From the NCBI GenBank assembly GCA_002389675.1, contig DGQF01000006.1, positions 1 to 64,000 of the forward strand: 64,000 bases of DNA. The letters run 5' to 3'. The notes beneath the pieces are model-generated. The model did no database searches and was not told the DNA's origin. It saw only the letters and a list, made by a program, of their open reading frames with translations. Of this stretch, positions 31,453 to 39,840 are shown one piece after another. How positions within the stretch are numbered: position 1 is the first letter of the stretch; every line of letters begins with the position of its first letter. The translations under genes were made by a program, and so were the position numbers. Source of the DNA: Gammaproteobacteria bacterium UBA4421. GTDB taxonomy: Bacteria > Pseudomonadota > Gammaproteobacteria > Pseudomonadales > Azotimanducaceae.

Positions 31453-34073
31453 TGGTGGCGACTGCCTCGTGCGCGTAAGCCCAGTTTCTGGTCCAGATGT
31501 TGGCGCATGGTATGCTCGAGCATGTATGTGGGTTCGCCAGTGCCGATGGCGGCGCGATGCTCGGTTTGCACGACAAATGTATCCTCAATTCGCTCCCCTA
31601 AGGTGGTAATTTTAGCCGACAATAGGCTCAGTTTGAGTTCGACAAAAAGTATCGCAATATTGGTCAGCAATCCGGCGCGATTGCTGGCGATAATGGTGAT
31701 AGTCGAAGCGCTGTCATCGCCGCTAGGTTTTATATGCACCTCGGTGGGCCTGGGTAACTCCCGAAGTCTCCTGGGCAGGCGCCGTTTGGGCAATTTAAGC
31801 TTGGCGGAGTTCAAAGTGATGACTTGCGCAACGTGATCTTTGATCTGGTTGCGCAACAGGGGATTGCGAGGCAGTGGCTGATGCTCGGCGGTCAATACGG
31901 CGTAACAGTCAAAGCAGACGCCGCTTTCGCTGGTGGATACGACGGCATCCATTACTTCTAGCTGGAACTTGCCCAAACCCAAAACCGTCGCCGCAAACAA
32001 GTTGGACTGATCCTTACAGTAAACGTAAATCAGTGTGGCGCCTTCTCCCGACAGGTCGCCCTGAGTGTCGCGAATATCAACTAACGGACCGTCGTTGAGG
32101 TCGTGGTTAACCAGTAGCTCGGTCATCGTGGCAATTTGTGGTGGGGTATGGCGTAAGAAAAAATCATCGCCTACGTTTTGCCAAAGGGCATGAATGTCTG
32201 TGGCTGTCAGCTCGGGGTGTGCTTTGCTCAGTTTTTCAAAAGCCCGTTCTTGATAGGCCTGAATGCTGGCATTGCGATCAACTGCGGATTCGATGCCACG
32301 GCGCAATACTTTGCGCGTCTCATTGTAGAGTTGGCGCAAAAGAGTGGCTCGCCAGCTGTTCCACAGCGTTGGGTTAGTTGCATTGATGTCTGCCACAGTC
32401 AGTGTATAGAGGTAGTTCAAGCGCATTTCTGACTTGACTTCGATGGCAAATTTCTGGATGACGTCTGGGTCGTAAATGTCTTGGCGCTGGGCGACGGACG
32501 ACATGTAGAGATGCTTTTCAACCAGCCACTTGACCAACTCGGTGTCTGCTGGGCTCAGGTGATGGCGCTGACAGAAAGCGACCGCATCAATTGCGCCCAA
32601 TTCCGAATGATCCCCGCCCCGACCTTTGCCAATGTCGTGATACAAACCAGAAAGGTAGAGCAGTTCAAGTTTGGGCAGGCGATGTACGCAGTGATATGCA
32701 ACAGGAAAATTTTCGACACTCGAGCGGTAACGAAATCTGCGCATATTGCCGATCAGCATCATGGTATGCGCATCGACCGTGTAAATGTGAAATAAATCGT
32801 GCTGCATTTGTCCGATGATGCGACCAAATTCAGGAATATAACGGCCCAAGACACCATAGCGTCGCATCCGCGTCAGCTGACTCACCAAGGTGTAGGGCGC
32901 CTTAAGGAGGTCCATAAACAGCTGCGTATGTGCGGGATTGTGTCGAAAATCATCGTCGATTAAGTGAAGGTTTTCGCGTACCTGCCGAATGGTGGAGGCT
33001 CGCACTCCCGCAATGTCGTTGCGATTGGCCATGATGACAAATAGCTCCAATAGAGCAGCTGGGTTGTCATTGAAAACCTGTTCGGAGGTGGTCTCGATAT
33101 AATTGTTAACCATCTGAAAGCGTGTATTGATGGAAATGACCTTGGTTTTGCGCGCAGGGACCAGATCTTCAGCGAAATGTTGCAGCAAGATGTCGTTGAC
33201 TTCGGTCAGGGCAAGCACGTGGCGATAATAATGCTGCATAAAACGCTCGACGCTCGGCTGTGCGTCCGTTTCAACAAATCCCAGGCGTTCCGACAACTCC
33301 CGTTGATAGCCAAATTGCAGTTGGTCCTCTTTACGCCCAGCAAGGATGTGCAGTCCAAAACGAACCCACCAAAGAAAACGCCGACCCTCAATGAGCCAGG
33401 CGTGTTCTGTGGCCGTGATGACGCCTAAATCCACCAAACGCGCAGGGTCTTTCGTGCCGAACTTACGTTGATATACCCACATCGCGGTGTGTATGTCGCG
33501 AAGACCGCCCGGAGAACTTTTGAGGTTGGGTTCCAGGTTATATTCTGTGTTGTTGTAGTTTTTGTGGCGCTGTTTCTGTTCAGCGTATTTGGCATGGAAA
33601 AATTTATCCGCAGGCCACAGCCGAGGGCTGTCGAGCAGTTTGTCTAGCTTGACACTCAAGCGGTTATCACCGCTGATGAAACGTCTCTCAAATAGGGCTG
33701 TTGCGACGGTCAAGTCTAGCTTAGCTTCTTTGCGGCAAGACTTGGGGTCGCGGACGCTATGGCCAACCTCTACGTTAAGATCAAATACGTTCTGTAGAAA
33801 CAGCTCAATCGTGCGCTTGTGTTTGCTCGGCTTCTCAGCCAACACCAGCAGGTCGATGTCCGATCCTGGCTGCACTTCCGCGCGACCAAAACCGCCGACC
33901 GCGTAGATTGCGATGCCTTCGTCATCGCTGAAGTGATGGTGGAACAGATCCGTTAAAATTGCGTCAATACCATCGCTGAGATCCCGCATCAAAGATTCGA
34001 TGGGCTCGTTGTGCCAAAATCGGTCGGCTAGATTTTGGTGAAGGGTTTGTAGTTTTGCCCGAGCAGCGGTCAC
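31449..34073 (-). CDS. glnD: Bifunctional [protein-PII] uridylyltransferase/uridylyl-removing enzyme, GTG start
   Basis: 874-residue nitrogen sensor that uridylylates PII when glutamine is low and reverses it when high. The nucleotidyltransferase motif GGFGRAEVQPGSDIDLL is at 60-76, the HD domain is marked by YHDIGKGRGGDHSE, and two C-terminal ACT domains follow (about 690-770 and 800-870). Length agrees with E. coli GlnD (890). GTG at 34073 overlaps the map stop (GTGA), and dapC follows with a 4-nt overlap. Confidence 0.97.
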   Translation of the reverse strand: MTAARAKLQTLHQNLADRFWHNEPIESLMRDLSDGIDAILTDLFHHHFSDDEGIAIYAVGGFGRAEVQPGSDIDLLVLAEKPSKHKRTIELFLQNVFDLNVEVGHSVRDPKSCRKEAKLDLTVATALFERRFISGDNRLSVKLDKLLDSPRLWPADKFFHAKYAEQKQRHKNYNNTEYNLEPNLKSSPGGLRDIHTAMWVYQRKFGTKDPARLVDLGVITATEHAWLIEGRRFLWWVRFGLHILAGRKEDQLQFGYQRELSERLGFVETDAQPSVERFMQHYYRHVLALTEVNDILLQHFAEDLVPARKTKVISINTRFQMVNNYIETTSEQVFNDNPAALLELFVIMANRNDIAGVRASTIRQVRENLHLIDDDFRHNPAHTQLFMDLLKAPYTLVSQLTRMRRYGVLGRYIPEFGRIIGQMQHDLFHIYTVDAHTMMLIGNMRRFRYRSSVENFPVAYHCVHRLPKLELLYLSGLYHDIGKGRGGDHSELGAIDAVAFCQRHHLSPADTELVKWLVEKHLYMSSVAQRQDIYDPDVIQKFAIEVKSEMRLNYLYTLTVADINATNPTLWNSWRATLLRQLYNETRKVLRRGIESAVDRNASIQAYQERAFEKLSKAHPELTATDIHALWQNVGDDFFLRHTPPQIATMTELLVNHDLNDGPLVDIRDTQGDLSGEGATLIYVYCKDQSNLFAATVLGLGKFQLEVMDAVVSTSESGVCFDCYAVLTAEHQPLPRNPLLRNQIKDHVAQVITLNSAKLKLPKRRLPRRLRELPRPTEVHIKPSGDDSASTITIIASNRAGLLTNIAILFVELKLSLLSAKITTLGERIEDTFVVQTEHRAAIGTGEPTYMLEHTMRQHLDQKLGLRARGSRHQ

Positions 34074-34891
34074 GTGGCAGACGCTGTTTGCAGTCGCGTG
34101 CTCCAGGCGGCCTCTTCATTTCTCAGCGTGAAAATTTCACAGCCTGTCTGTGTGACCATTAAGGTATGTTCCCACTGAGCCGATAATTTATGGTCTTTGG
34201 TTACCGCGGTCCATTGGTCGGGTAGGAGTTTGATATGCCTTTTCCCGGCATTGATCATCGGTTCAATGGTAAATGTCATGCCCTCTTCTAAGACCATGCC
34301 TGAGCCTTTGCGGCCATAGTGCAATACCTGAGGCGCATCGTGAAAAACTTTGCCGATGCCATGACCACAAAATTCCCGGACTACGCTGAAGCGGTTAGCC
34401 TCAGCGTGTTTTTGAATGGCGTACCCGATATCACCCAGCCGGGCGCCCGCGCGTACTGCTTCAATGCCTCGGTAAAGGCATTCCTGTGTGATTCTCGATA
34501 GGCGCTTTGCCAGCACTGACGCGTCGCCAACAAAAAACATTTTGCTGGTATCACCATGGTAGCCATCCTTTATGACCGTGATGTCGATGTTGAGGACATC
34601 ACCCGACTTAAGGGTTTTTGCCGTTGCAGGTATGCCGTGGCAGACCACGTGATTGACGGACGTGCAAATTGATTTTGGAAACGGTATCTGACCACCGCCG
34701 CCGCCATAATTTAGAGGTGCAGGAATGCATTGCAGTTCGTCTACGATGAAGTGATGGCACAATTGATCCAGATGATCGGTGGTCACGCCGGGAACCACAT
34801 GTTCGGCTATCATCTCTAAAACAGATGCGGCGGCTGCCCCGGCTGCGCGCATGCCCTGTAAATCGGCGCTATCGGCAACTCGTGCCACCAT
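34070..34891 (-). CDS. map: Methionine aminopeptidase type I
   Basis: 273-residue metalloenzyme removing N-terminal methionine. All five metal ligands are recognisable: Asp in NIDITV, Asp in HGDTSKMF, His in GHGIG, Glu in TIEPM and Glu in QWEHTLMV. Length is close to E. coli Map (264). It is divergent from rpsB across 192 bp, as throughout the gammaproteobacteria, and leads a minus-strand run map-glnD-dapC. Confidence 0.97.
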   Translation of the reverse strand: MVARVADSADLQGMRAAGAAAASVLEMIAEHVVPGVTTDHLDQLCHHFIVDELQCIPAPLNYGGGGGQIPFPKSICTSVNHVVCHGIPATAKTLKSGDVLNIDITVIKDGYHGDTSKMFFVGDASVLAKRLSRITQECLYRGIEAVRAGARLGDIGYAIQKHAEANRFSVVREFCGHGIGKVFHDAPQVLHYGRKGSGMVLEEGMTFTIEPMINAGKRHIKLLPDQWTAVTKDHKLSAQWEHTLMVTQTGCEIFTLRNEEAAWSTRLQTASAT

Positions 34892-34904
34892 AGTAATAAA
34901 CTCT

Positions 34905-34933
34905 TTTCGAACGGGATTTATCTATGGTATAAA
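34905..34933 (+). promoter_or_regulatory. Candidate rpsB-tsf promoter with GC-rich discriminator
   Basis: A TATAAA -10-like hexamer (34928-34933) sits 17 nt after a weak -35 (TTTCGA). It is followed at once by GCGCCCCGC, the GC-rich discriminator typical of stringently controlled ribosomal promoters. The -35 match is poor, so this is a suggestion only. Transcription from here would give an rpsB leader of about 140 nt. Confidence 0.35.
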
Positions 34934-34935
34934 GC

Positions 34936-34950
34936 GCCCCGCTGTGGGGC
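34936..34950 (+). other. Small hairpin in the rpsB leader
   Basis: GCCCC and GGGGC separated by five bases form a 5-bp GC stem at the start of the predicted rpsB leader. Gammaproteobacterial rpsB leaders are known to be autoregulated by S2, but I cannot confirm that fold here. No T run follows, so it is not a terminator. Confidence 0.3.
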
Positions 34951-35083
34951 AAGGTTTAATGCCCGTACAGTCTAAATAGAGCGAAAAATCCAGTTTATTT
35001 CCTTTGAACATTTGCTTGGGTGCTTTCTTGTGAAAGTCGGCAGGTGGGAAATAAGCCGAGTTAACCAACCCGGAGATAAGAAA

Positions 35084-35950
35084 ATGAGTGTATCTATGCG
35101 AGATATGCTGGCTGCTGGCGTGCATTTTGGCCATCAGACCAGATTTTGGAACCCTAAAATGGCGCCCTATATATTTGGTGCCCGCAATAAAATTCACATC
35201 ATCAACCTAGAGCATACGCTGCCCGCCTTCAATGAAGCGTTAGATGAAATTCAAACGTTGGCGCGCAAAGGTAATAAAATTCTCTTCGTCGGCACCAAGA
35301 GAGCCGCTGCCAAGGTGATCAATGAACAGGCTTCTCGCGTCAATATGCCCTTTGTAGATCAACGTTGGCTTGGCGGCATGCTGACAAATTACAAGACCAT
35401 TCGGCAATCGATCCGCCGGCTGCAAGATCTCGAAAAGCAAGCAGAGGACGGCACATTTGAACTCTTGCCCAAGCGAGAAGCGCTGCAGAAGACGCGCATT
35501 AAGGATAAGCTGCACGCGAGTTTGGGTGGCATCAAAGATATGGGCGGGTTGCCTGATGCGTTGTTTGTTATCGATGTTCAGCATGAACATATTGCGATCA
35601 GCGAGGCGAATAAACTAGGCATTCCTGTTTTCGGTGTCGTGGACAGCAACAGCGATCCCGATGGCGTGGATTATGTGATCCCTGGCAACGATGATGCGAT
35701 CCGAGCGATTCGCCTTTATATTACTGCCGCAGCGGATGCCATTGCAGTAGGTCAAAGTCAGGCCTCACTGAAGGTTGACCCCAATGAGTTTGTTGAAGTC
35801 GATGCTGATGCAAACCTTGGCGCTGCGCCGGTGACCGAGATATCTGAGGGCGTCAGAGCCTCGGTGGAAGAAGCATTTGCGGAACAGGACGAGCAGGCAG
35901 CTGCATTGAGTGCGACACCAACCCCCGATCCGGTTGAAAACAAGGAGTAA
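35084..35950 (+). CDS. rpsB: 30S ribosomal protein S2
   Basis: 288-residue primary S2 protein of the 30S subunit. The N-terminus [24 protein letters not shown] and the [16 protein letters not shown] and NDDAIRAI segments are standard. ATG 35084 with GGAG upstream is the start; the open frame upstream is leader. The protein is longer than E. coli S2 (241) because of an acidic Ala/Glu/Pro-rich tail of about 45-50 residues. It is followed 5 bp later by tsf. Confidence 0.97.
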   Translation: MSVSMRDMLAAGVHFGHQTRFWNPKMAPYIFGARNKIHIINLEHTLPAFNEALDEIQTLARKGNKILFVGTKRAAAKVINEQASRVNMPFVDQRWLGGMLTNYKTIRQSIRRLQDLEKQAEDGTFELLPKREALQKTRIKDKLHASLGGIKDMGGLPDALFVIDVQHEHIAISEANKLGIPVFGVVDSNSDPDGVDYVIPGNDDAIRAIRLYITAAADAIAVGQSQASLKVDPNEFVEVDADANLGAAPVTEISEGVRASVEEAFAEQDEQAAALSATPTPDPVENKE

Positions 35951-35955
35951 ACAAC

Positions 35956-36825
35956 GTGGCAATTACTGCGGCATTGGTTAAACAGCTCCGAGACCGAACA
36001 GGGCTCGGCATGATGGACTGCAAAAAAGCGTTACAGGAAACAGATGGTGATCTTGAGAAGGCCATTGATGAATTGCGCAAATCGAGTGCGTTGAAAGCGG
36101 CTAAGAAAGCTGGCAGAACAACGGCAGATGGCTTACTGGCGATCAAAGTCGCTGCAGACGGCACGCGCGGCGCGATTATCGAAGTCAACATTGAGACGGA
36201 CTTCGCTGCCAAAAACGAGAAATTCATCGCTTTTGTTAACAAGGTGGTGGACATCGCGTTTGCAGCTGAGGATACGAGCCTGGGTGCTGTCTTGTCACCG
36301 AGCCTCGATGCAGAGCGGGAAACGCTGGTGCAGGAGATCGGCGAAAATATTACGGTTCGACGGATTCAGGTGCTCGATTCAGCCGAGGGCGGTATCAGCA
36401 GTTACCTACATGGCGACAACCGTAAGGGTGCTCTGGTGCAGCTTTCTGCACAGGCCGACGAGGTTGGGCGAGATATTGCAATGCACGTGACGGCAATCAA
36501 CCCGATGGTGGTCAACAGCAGCGACGTGCCGGCGGAGGTTTTGAGCAAGGAGCGCGAAATTTATCTGACTCAGGCGCAGGACAGTGGTAAGCCGCAGGAA
36601 ATTGTTGCAAAGATGGTTGAAGGCCGCATTAAGAAGTACCTTGCTGAGGTCAGTTTGGTAGATCAGCCTTTTGTGAAAGACCCCAATCAGAAGATCAGTG
36701 CCTTGGCTAACAGCGCGGGCGTCTCCGTAGTCGGGTTCGAACGCTTCGAGGTCGGTGAAGGTATAGAGGTTGAGGCGGCGGACTTTGCCGCTGAAGTTGC
36801 GGCACAACTCGGCTCCAGTAACTGA
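35956..36825 (+). CDS. tsf: Elongation factor Ts, GTG start
   Basis: 289-residue nucleotide-exchange factor for EF-Tu. The N-terminal UBA-like domain (VKQLRDRTGLGMMDCKKAL) and the EF-Tu-contact TDFAAKNEKF are present; the latter is TDFV in E. coli. GTG at 35956 has AAGGAG 8 nt upstream. It lies in the conserved rpsB-tsf-pyrH-frr order and ends 2 bp before pyrH. Confidence 0.97.
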   Translation: MAITAALVKQLRDRTGLGMMDCKKALQETDGDLEKAIDELRKSSALKAAKKAGRTTADGLLAIKVAADGTRGAIIEVNIETDFAAKNEKFIAFVNKVVDIAFAAEDTSLGAVLSPSLDAERETLVQEIGENITVRRIQVLDSAEGGISSYLHGDNRKGALVQLSAQADEVGRDIAMHVTAINPMVVNSSDVPAEVLSKEREIYLTQAQDSGKPQEIVAKMVEGRIKKYLAEVSLVDQPFVKDPNQKISALANSAGVSVVGFERFEVGEGIEVEAADFAAEVAAQLGSSN

Positions 36826-36827
36826 CA

Positions 36828-37535
36828 TTGGCTCGCCTGCTGCTTAAACTCAGTGGCGAAGCATTAGGCGGCGAGGCCGGCTATGGCCTTTCCAGTGAGG
36901 TATTGGCCCGCATGAGCCTCGATATAGGGCGGTTGGTCGATTCAGGCGCTGAGGTTGCTTTAGTGCTTGGCGGGGGTAACCTGTTTAGGGGGCAGGCTCT
37001 AGCGCAAGCAGGTATGGATCGTGTGGTCGGGGACCGCATGGGTATGCTGGCGACGGTAATGAACGGCCTGGCGATGGGTGATTTTCTCACACAGGCAGGG
37101 GTTCCCAACCAACTTTATTCGTCTGTTGGGATTGCTGGCGTCGCGCGGGGTTACCACCGAGATTCAGCGCTTGAGGATATGGTTGACGGCAAGGTCGTCA
37201 TACTGAGCGGGGGGACCGGTAATCCTTTTTTCACCACTGACACCGCCGCATGTTTGCGTGGTGTCGAGCTAGGCGTCGATGCTGTTCTCAAGGCAACTAA
37301 TGTTGACGGTGTATATGATGCAGATCCCAAACAAAATCCGAATGCACGAAAGTTTAAGGCCATTACCTATGATCAGGTGTTAGCGCTTGGTTTGGGCGTT
37401 ATGGACTTGACGGCGATTGTATTGTGTAAAGAAAACAGCATGCCGCTGGTGGTGTTTGATATGAACCAAGCCGATGCGTTGGTTGATTTGGCTCAAGGGC
37501 GGGACGTAGGCACGCAAATCGTGAGCGAAGTTTAG
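36828..37535 (+). CDS. pyrH: Uridylate kinase, TTG start
   Basis: 235-residue amino-acid-kinase-family UMP kinase, regulated in the family by GTP and UTP. LLLKLSGEALGG at the N-terminus, LVLGGGNLFRG and the TDTAACLRGVELG segment are typical. The start is TTG at 36828; a stop codon 9 nt upstream in frame leaves only this or CTG 36822. No Shine-Dalgarno is evident, so translation probably depends on coupling with tsf, which ends 2 bp before. The N-terminus is a few residues shorter than in E. coli. Confidence 0.96.
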   Translation: MARLLLKLSGEALGGEAGYGLSSEVLARMSLDIGRLVDSGAEVALVLGGGNLFRGQALAQAGMDRVVGDRMGMLATVMNGLAMGDFLTQAGVPNQLYSSVGIAGVARGYHRDSALEDMVDGKVVILSGGTGNPFFTTDTAACLRGVELGVDAVLKATNVDGVYDADPKQNPNARKFKAITYDQVLALGLGVMDLTAIVLCKENSMPLVVFDMNQADALVDLAQGRDVGTQIVSEV

Positions 37536-37619
37536 GCTTGCGCGCCTCGACAGAGGACGTATGGTGGGCACGCTGGGCCAGATAAGACGTTTGTAGCCGG
37601 GCGAATAGATAACATAAAT

Positions 37620-38195
37620 ATGGGGTTGGATAGCGCCGTGATTGAGGAAATAGTTGAAGACGCCGACGAACGAATGGGTAAAACGCTCGATGCGTTGCAA
37701 CATGCATTTGCAAAAATTCGGACAGGACGTGCCAATCCGTCGCTCTTAGATACCGTATTCGTCGAATATTATGGTGCGCCGACGCCGTTAAATCAGGTTG
37801 CGTCAGTCTCGGTCGAAGACGCGCGTACGCTGGCTGTATCACCTTGGGAAAAGCCGTTAGTGCCGATCATTGAAAAGGCCATCTTGAAAAGTGATATTGG
37901 CATAACACCCGTATCATCGGGTGATGTGATTAGGGTGCCGTTGCCGCCACTGACAGAAGAAAACCGGCGAGATCTTGCAAAACAAGCCAAAGCAGAAGCT
38001 GAGAATTCGCGTATTTCGATTCGAAATATTCGCCGAGAGGCCATTGCGGATGTGCGCGAGCTGGTTAAAGAAAAGGAAGCGACCGAAGACGATGCCAGGC
38101 GTGCTGAAGATCGAATCCAAAAGGTCACCGACAAGCGAGTAGCGCAGGTTGACACCGCGTTGGCCGCGAAAGAGTCCGATTTAATGGATTTTTAA
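37620..38195 (+). CDS. frr: Ribosome recycling factor
   Basis: 191-residue factor that, with EF-G, splits post-termination ribosomes. The core KIRTGRANPSLLD, VEDARTLAV and the VPLPPLTEENRRDLAKQ block are conserved, ending in ADKE-like AAKESDLMDF. ATG at 37620 or GTG at 37638 could be the start; the latter gives exactly the 185 residues of E. coli Frr. The 84-bp gap after pyrH shows no clear promoter. uppS follows 9 bp later; dxr, present here in E. coli, is absent. Confidence 0.96.
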   Translation: MGLDSAVIEEIVEDADERMGKTLDALQHAFAKIRTGRANPSLLDTVFVEYYGAPTPLNQVASVSVEDARTLAVSPWEKPLVPIIEKAILKSDIGITPVSSGDVIRVPLPPLTEENRRDLAKQAKAEAENSRISIRNIRREAIADVRELVKEKEATEDDARRAEDRIQKVTDKRVAQVDTALAAKESDLMDF

Positions 38196-38204
38196 ACCCT
38201 CAGT

Positions 38205-38915
38205 ATGAATGCACCGGGAGATATCCCCCTCCATATCGCCATTATAATGGATGGCAACCATCGTTGGGCTTCGGCGCGGAAAATGCCGGGTGCGGCTGGG
38301 CATCGTGCGGGGGCGCAGAGAGTGCGAGAGGTTGCAGAACATTGTGCGCAGGCGGGGGTCAAAAACCTTACTTTATTTGCGTTTAGCACCGAAAACTGGC
38401 GGCGTCCGCCACCTGAGGTGAGGCTTCTGATGGATCTCATGCGCCGTGTCATGGATCACGATATTGACGAACTGCATCGACGCGGCGTGCGGTTGCGTTT
38501 TATTGGTGAGCGAAGTCGGTTTCAAGCTGATATGCAAGAAAGAATGACGCACTGTGAAGTGTTGACTCAAAGCAATGATCGTTTGAATCTCACCGTAGCG
38601 GTTAATTTTGGTGGGCGTTGGGATATCGTTGAAGCCGCGCGGAGATTGGCGCACTTGGTCCAAGCAGAGGAGATCAAACCTCATGATATTGACGAGGAAA
38701 ACTTTGCGCGGGCAACGTCGCTGTCCTATCTACCCGACCCAGATTTACTGATTCGCACCGGTGGCGACCATCGAATCAGCAATTTTTTATTATGGAATCT
38801 CGCTTATACAGAACTGTATTTTACTGATCTGTTCTGGCCAGACTTTGATGAAGCTGCTGTTGATGCAGCGATGAAAGAATATGCGTCCAGAAAACGTCGA
38901 TTCGGTGGGCGTTGA
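38205..38915 (+). CDS. uppS: Isoprenyl transferase (undecaprenyl diphosphate synthase)
   Basis: 236-residue cis-prenyltransferase making the C55 lipid carrier for peptidoglycan and LPS. Catalytic Asp in IMDGN, FAFSTENW, the VNFGGRWDI block and IRTGGDHRISNFLLW are present. The normally conserved Gly of MDGNGRW is His here (residue 19). Length matches E. coli UppS (253) with a shorter C-terminus. The gene needs FPP/IPP, yet no MEP-pathway gene is found at the usual neighbouring sites. Confidence 0.96.
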   Translation: MNAPGDIPLHIAIIMDGNHRWASARKMPGAAGHRAGAQRVREVAEHCAQAGVKNLTLFAFSTENWRRPPPEVRLLMDLMRRVMDHDIDELHRRGVRLRFIGERSRFQADMQERMTHCEVLTQSNDRLNLTVAVNFGGRWDIVEAARRLAHLVQAEEIKPHDIDEENFARATSLSYLPDPDLLIRTGGDHRISNFLLWNLAYTELYFTDLFWPDFDEAAVDAAMKEYASRKRRFGGR

Positions 38916-38920
38916 GTCGA

Positions 38921-39709
38921 ATGTTACGTCTGCGCGTCATAACAGCGGTTGCTTTGGTGGGAATGGTACTTTTCTCAATTTTCGCTTTGTCCGCACCGGC
39001 ATTAGCCGTCGGCTTCTGGCTTTTGGCGGCAATTGGGGGTTATGAATGGGCGCATCTGGCTGGTCTGCGCTCCCGCTCCCAAAAGATGGCATTTGTCGCA
39101 CTGTTTGGACTGATTGCGTGGCTTTTTTATGGCAGGGTTGACGTCTACGAGGATATGCTGCGTTTGGGATGCGGTGTTTGGTTTTTTGCCGCCATCACGG
39201 TACTCATGGCACCTCGTGGTCAACGCGCGTTCACTTCCCGCGGCTTCATGATCCTTTTGGGTTTGTCTGTTTTGTTGCCTGCATGGGTCGCGTTGGTGGT
39301 GATTCGTGATCAACCGCAAGGGCAATTGTGGTTGCTGTGGTGCCTGTGTATTGCGGTAGCAGCGGACGTTGGGGCTTATTTTACGGGCCGCAGGTTCGGT
39401 CGACACAAACTGGCACCAGCTGTCAGTCCGGGCAAAACCTGGGAAGGTGCGGTGGGCGGTATGGCTGTGGCTATGCTGGTATGTGGTCTGGGCGCAGTTG
39501 CGCTGGGCGAACGGAGCCTAAGTTGGCTGCTTATTATTGCGGCTTTGGTGGTTGTTTCCATATTTGGGGATCTTTTCGAAAGCGTGATGAAGCGCGTGGC
39601 CGGTGTCAAAGACTCAGGAACGATTTTGCCTGGGCATGGCGGGGTACTAGATCGGATTGATTCACAACTGGCTATTTTACCGGTTTTTGCGTTGATCTTA
39701 GCGTCCTGA
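38921..39709 (+). CDS. cdsA: Phosphatidate cytidylyltransferase
   Basis: 262-residue polytopic inner-membrane enzyme making CDP-diacylglycerol. About eight hydrophobic spans and the C-terminal signature SVMKRVAGVKDSGTILPGHG with LDRIDS identify it. The N-terminus MLRLRVITAVAL from ATG 38921 matches E. coli CdsA, so this start is preferred over TTG 38912, which overlaps uppS. In Pseudomonas dxr follows cdsA; here 131 bp of regulatory-looking DNA leads directly to rseP. Confidence 0.95.
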   Translation: MLRLRVITAVALVGMVLFSIFALSAPALAVGFWLLAAIGGYEWAHLAGLRSRSQKMAFVALFGLIAWLFYGRVDVYEDMLRLGCGVWFFAAITVLMAPRGQRAFTSRGFMILLGLSVLLPAWVALVVIRDQPQGQLWLLWCLCIAVAADVGAYFTGRRFGRHKLAPAVSPGKTWEGAVGGMAVAMLVCGLGAVALGERSLSWLLIIAALVVVSIFGDLFESVMKRVAGVKDSGTILPGHGGVLDRIDSQLAILPVFALILAS

Positions 39710-39742
39710 TGTTGCCATATGTGGAAAGATAGCTCGTGTTGT

Positions 39743-39770
39743 GGAACTGACGATACACACTGTAATCCAA
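39743..39770 (+). promoter_or_regulatory. Candidate sigma-E promoter upstream of rseP-bamA
   Basis: GGAACTG (39743-39749), then exactly 16 nt, then TCCAA (39766-39770). The sigma-E consensus is GGAACTT-N16-TCnAA/TCTGA, so this matches six of seven and four of five bases with ideal spacing. RpoE control of rseP-bamA-skp would fit known biology. A TATAAT hexamer at 39789-39794 followed by GCTCCCC lies just downstream without a good -35, and could be a second, housekeeping start. Confidence 0.5.
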
Positions 39771-39840
39771 TTTACTTTCGGAACTCTATATAATGCTCCC
39801 CGCCCAGCTCATACAACGCAAAATGGTAGAAATTTAACTC

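Noticed and set aside
37558..37596. 11-codon ORF in the pyrH-frr gap
   Set aside because: Does not reach or overlap frr and has no convincing ribosome binding site; expected by chance.
39780..39807. Second GGAACTC in the cdsA-rseP gap as another sigma-E -35
   Set aside because: No TCnAA-like -10 at the required distance.
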